Of a stretch of 64,000 nt of DNA, positions 61,226 to 64,000 are shown in pieces. How positions within the stretch are numbered: the stretch's first letter is position 1; the number at the start of each line of letters is the position of its first letter. This DNA is from Luteibacter sp. UNCMF331Sha3.1 (lineage in GTDB: Bacteria > Pseudomonadota > Gammaproteobacteria > Xanthomonadales > Rhodanobacteraceae). Both the position numbers and the translations under genes were made by a program. The notes beneath the pieces are model-generated. The model made no database searches. It was not told the DNA's origin and saw only the letters and a program-made list of their open reading frames with translations. The stretch covers positions 1,545,107 to 1,609,106 of the forward strand of contig NZ_FOBU01000002.1 in the NCBI RefSeq assembly GCF_900109915.1. The letters run 5' to 3'.

Positions 61226-64000
61226 ATGACTACGGACCCGGGGCACCGCGCGTCCATCGATGCGGTTACGCCGCTGATGTTTCCATCGGGCGTGCTGGCT
61301 CGCGTCGCGTCAGGCATGCAGGCCGACTTTCTGCTCATCGTCGATGTTCGCGACGATCCCATCGTTCTGGAACTAGCTACCAACAGTTTTCCCGGCGATA
61401 CGGGCGACAAGATTCAGCTGACGGTGGACGGACAACCTGTCGGACCGATCGTCGATGTCGAGCCCTACCTCACGGAGCCGGTCATTCCGCTCGAACTGGC
61501 TGCCGATCTGCGCGTGGTCGAAGGTGTCCATTCGCTGAATTACACGCTGTTGTTCTCCGGAGGAGGAGTCGGGAGCGGCCCCGCGGGACAGCAATTCATC
61601 GTCGACTACACACCGCCCGGCGGCACCGGTGTGCCACCCCGGATGATTTTCCCTGCGGGCGTCGCGGACGGCGTGACGCAGGAAGACCTCGACTCCGATG
61701 CGAACGGCAGCTGGTTGCCGGCAACCGTCGAGCGTTACAACGGCCAGCAGCCTGGCGACTATATTCAGCTGTACGTCGATGGCATCCGCGTCGACGCGCT
61801 GCCACCGGTCGAAGTCGCGCCTGGGCAGGAGATGTCCGATGTCGAGCTCCGGATCCCTCGTGCGATTCTCGAGGCGATCGGCGACGACAGCGACGCACCG
61901 GATGGCAAGCATGGCTTTGCCTACACCTTCGAAGATCGCGCAGGCAACGTGAGCGCGCTTTCGAAGGAAGTGAGGTTGCAGCTCCGGCTCGACGAGCGCA
62001 TCGACGATCTCGAGACACCGCTGGTTCCCGGAGCGGACGATGGGCTGGTCACCGATGCGGACACGCGACCCCAGGCCGCCGTGATCGTGGATATTCCGGG
62101 CAACGCCCTGTACAAGCCGAACGACGTCGTCAGTGTTTTCTGGAACGGCATCGAGACCGAGCCACAGACGATCCGTCCCGGCGGCGAAGGCCGGGATCCG
62201 GTGCTCGCGTTCCTCGTGTCGTACGACGACGTCTACGACGACTGGTTCGCCACGGCCGGAGACAACGACATCGACGTCCCCGTGACGGTGACCTACAAGG
62301 TCACGCGCGGCGGCGTGTTTCTCGGCGAGCCGAACGTGCCGGCCACGACGGCCATCAATCTCTTCGGTGCCGGGGGAAAGGATCCCGATCCGTTCACGCC
62401 CGTCAACGAAGGCCTGGGCAAGCCCGTCGTCCGGTCGACGGAAGGTGGCAACGACAACGAGATTCCCGCGGATGCGCTCGACAGCGATGCGGTCGCGACG
62501 ATACCGGGCATGCGGGCCTCCGACGCCACGGTGCCCGCCTTCGCGGTCGGCGACATCGTGCAGCTGTACTGGGAAGGCACAGCGGTGGATACGCCATTCG
62601 AGGTGACGACGCCGGGCGACGACATCCAGCGAACGATTCCCACCGACGCGCTGACCGCTGTCGGCCCGGGCGCCTGGCATGCCCACTACACCGCGACACG
62701 GCGTCTTTCGACCACGCCGTTCGAGAACGTGACGAGGTCGCCGGCCGCGGACGTGAGCGTGGGCGATCCTTCGGAACTCCCGGGCGGTGGGGACTGGTTG
62801 CCGTATGCGGTCTTCCGCGAGGGTGAAATCAACAGCGCAGGCCATCTCGTCCTGACGGACAGAGGCGTCGATGGTACGGTCATTCGTATCTACGCCTATC
62901 CGAACATGCGTGTGGGCGACACGATCGCCGTCACCTGGCGGCCTAACAAGACGCTCACGGGCCATGCCAGCTTCGACATGGAACCGGTGGACCTGGAGCC
63001 ACACGTCGTCGCCGCAGCAGACCTCGTGCCGAAGGACGACTACCTGGCTGGCGACCCGGTGCGTCCCCCGGTTCCGGACATGAAAGTCTACGTCGACTTC
63101 AAGATCACGGCGGAACAAATCAGCGCTGTCGTCTCTTCGACCGGCATACCCGGCATGGGATCGGCTCGCGTTACTTACAACGCGCGCAATCCGAATGGCA
63201 CGGGGCAATCGGATCCGAACCGCGCCAGGAATCCCGTGCTCGCGATCGACACGAGAAACACAAGGCATTCAAATACAACGGGGAACATCGTCATGGGAGA
63301 CACCACCCGCAAGACCGCGCCTCATGCGATCGACGTCCCCTACATCGAGCGCGCCGCCGACGGCGGCCTGGGCTATCTCGACCTGAAGCAGAATCCCGAC
63401 GTCGACATCGTCGCCCGTATTGTCTGGGATGACTTCAACGGCGGGGACACCGCGTTCGTCGTCGGTCCCGATGACAAGATTCTGGGCAGCGCCGCCGTCC
63501 TGGCACCGGTCGAGAGCGTGGCCGTGCTGATCCCCGCCAAGACACTTTCGGAACTGGGCGACGGTACCCATCTCATCCGCTCCCGCGTGCGCGACGCCAT
63601 CGGCTCCACGTTCGATTCGGCGCCCGACGAGCTGGTCATCAAGCTCACCGTGCCCGGCGACCTCGACACCGTGGTGAGCACGCCCTATATCAACGAGAAC
63701 CTCGTCGTGCCCACGATCGTGCCTCGCCCGATCGATCCGGCCACCCCCTCGGCCACCGTCACCATCGCGCCGTACGCCTATATGGCGGAGGGCGACAGCA
63801 TCACCCTGCGCTGGGGCCACACCGGCAACGACCTCACCGTCGGTCCGCTGGCCGCCGCCGAGGTCGGCAAGGACGTCGTCTTCACCGTCCCGCGCAGCGT
63901 CATCGACGCCGGCGGCGTCGGCTTGCAAGATATCGACTACCAGATCTACGACATCGTCGGGAACTGGTCGCTGTGGTCGCCCACCGCCCAAGCCGACATC
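61226..64000 (+). CDS. Very large Ig-like-repeat protein, copy 2 (partial, runs off the window)
   Basis: The frame is open from the ATG at 61226 (GGAGGG 7 bases upstream) to the window end, at least 925 codons, with no signal peptide (MTTDPGHRASIDAVTPLMF). It repeats the domain plan of copy 1: VIVDVEPYLTEPVIPLELA, FAYTFEDRAGNVSALSKEV, GLGKPVVRSTEGGNDNEIPADALDSDA, and later VTIAPYAYMAEGDSITLRWGHT and FTVPRSVIDAGG. At 63293 an internal ATG begins GDTTRKTAPHAIDVPYIERAADG, which looks like the N-terminus of another family member joined in frame after a polar linker. The C-terminus and secretion signal lie outside the window. Confidence 0.82.
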   Translation, partial: MTTDPGHRASIDAVTPLMFPSGVLARVASGMQADFLLIVDVRDDPIVLELATNSFPGDTGDKIQLTVDGQPVGPIVDVEPYLTEPVIPLELAADLRVVEGVHSLNYTLLFSGGGVGSGPAGQQFIVDYTPPGGTGVPPRMIFPAGVADGVTQEDLDSDANGSWLPATVERYNGQQPGDYIQLYVDGIRVDALPPVEVAPGQEMSDVELRIPRAILEAIGDDSDAPDGKHGFAYTFEDRAGNVSALSKEVRLQLRLDERIDDLETPLVPGADDGLVTDADTRPQAAVIVDIPGNALYKPNDVVSVFWNGIETEPQTIRPGGEGRDPVLAFLVSYDDVYDDWFATAGDNDIDVPVTVTYKVTRGGVFLGEPNVPATTAINLFGAGGKDPDPFTPVNEGLGKPVVRSTEGGNDNEIPADALDSDAVATIPGMRASDATVPAFAVGDIVQLYWEGTAVDTPFEVTTPGDDIQRTIPTDALTAVGPGAWHAHYTATRRLSTTPFENVTRSPAADVSVGDPSELPGGGDWLPYAVFREGEINSAGHLVLTDRGVDGTVIRIYAYPNMRVGDTIAVTWRPNKTLTGHASFDMEPVDLEPHVVAAADLVPKDDYLAGDPVRPPVPDMKVYVDFKITAEQISAVVSSTGIPGMGSARVTYNARNPNGTGQSDPNRARNPVLAIDTRNTRHSNTTGNIVMGDTTRKTAPHAIDVPYIERAADGGLGYLDLKQNPDVDIVARIVWDDFNGGDTAFVVGPDDKILGSAAVLAPVESVAVLIPAKTLSELGDGTHLIRSRVRDAIGSTFDSAPDELVIKLTVPGDLDTVVSTPYINENLVVPTIVPRPIDPATPSATVTIAPYAYMAEGDSITLRWGHTGNDLTVGPLAAAEVGKDVVFTVPRSVIDAGGVGLQDIDYQIYDIVGNWSLWSPTAQADI

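Noticed and set aside
1..64000. CRISPR arrays, tRNA or rRNA genes, transposases, prophage genes
   Set aside because: Looked for and not seen: no regularly spaced repeats, no cloverleaf-like sequences, no transposase or integrase motifs.

Overview
The window looks like chromosome from a high-GC gammaproteobacterium of the Xanthomonadales, most likely Rhodanobacteraceae (Luteibacter/Dyella-like). The reasons are the dense GC-rich coding, large TonB-dependent receptors of the Xanthomonas/Caulobacter type, a DUF3247-like gene, a xanthan-like exopolysaccharide (EPS) locus and a REP-type palindrome. The genus is an inference from protein character, not a database result. I see no rRNA, tRNA, CRISPR array, insertion sequence or prophage.

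Layout. (1) 1-15.9 kb is an EPS locus. It holds the tail of an upstream gene, a Wzy/O-antigen-ligase-like membrane protein, a hexapeptide acyltransferase, a GT2 glycosyltransferase and a Tat-exported beta-helix protein (+ strand); an OafA-like acyltransferase, GalE and a WcaJ/GumD-like priming transferase (- strand); then a group-4-capsule/Yjb-like export set (GfcA/YjbE-like peptide, Wza/GfcE-like exporter, UDP-glucose dehydrogenase, GfcB, GfcC, GfcD) and a convergent low-molecular-weight tyrosine phosphatase. A 400-bp divergent leader ahead of the export set holds an ops-like sequence. (2) 15.2-20.9 kb: PAP2 phosphatase, MarC protein, and a multicopper oxidase / outer-membrane protein / SCO1 / EF-hand run. 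(3) 20.9-27.8 kb is a stress and accessory stretch: SseB-like protein, AraC regulator, DUF3247-like protein, manganese catalase, an unknown 495-residue protein, an NTF2-like protein, a cysteine-less DksA/TraR-like protein and a Tat-exported alpha/beta hydrolase with a strong terminator.

(4) 27.9-37.9 kb is a substrate-uptake locus. A tightly packed minus-strand operon encodes a TonB receptor, an APC-type permease, a PfkB sugar kinase and a GH4 glycosidase, divergent from a second TonB receptor. It reads as import, then cytosolic phosphorylation, then NAD-dependent hydrolysis of a glycoside or sugar-amine, and is the best candidate for an undescribed pathway. (5) 37.9-45.1 kb: RclR/RclC-like pair, TehA-like carrier, AhpD-like protein, REP element, argS, type II NADH dehydrogenase and aldo/keto reductase. 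(6) 45.2-54.1 kb: a BvgS/EvgS-like hybrid kinase and LuxR-type regulator, divergent from a second polysaccharide set (UDP-HexNAc dehydrogenase, UDP-uronate epimerase, GMC oxidoreductase, second priming transferase).

(7) 54.1-64 kb is a surface region: J-domain membrane protein, secreted protein, autotransporter with a G10 tract upstream, then tandem very large Ig-like-repeat proteins, the last running off the window. Four dyads of the form GTCCG-N4-CGGAC lie in the two long intergenic stretches on either side of the autotransporter. Overall the window is devoted to building, exporting and regulating surface polysaccharides and adhesins, with metal and oxidant defence between.
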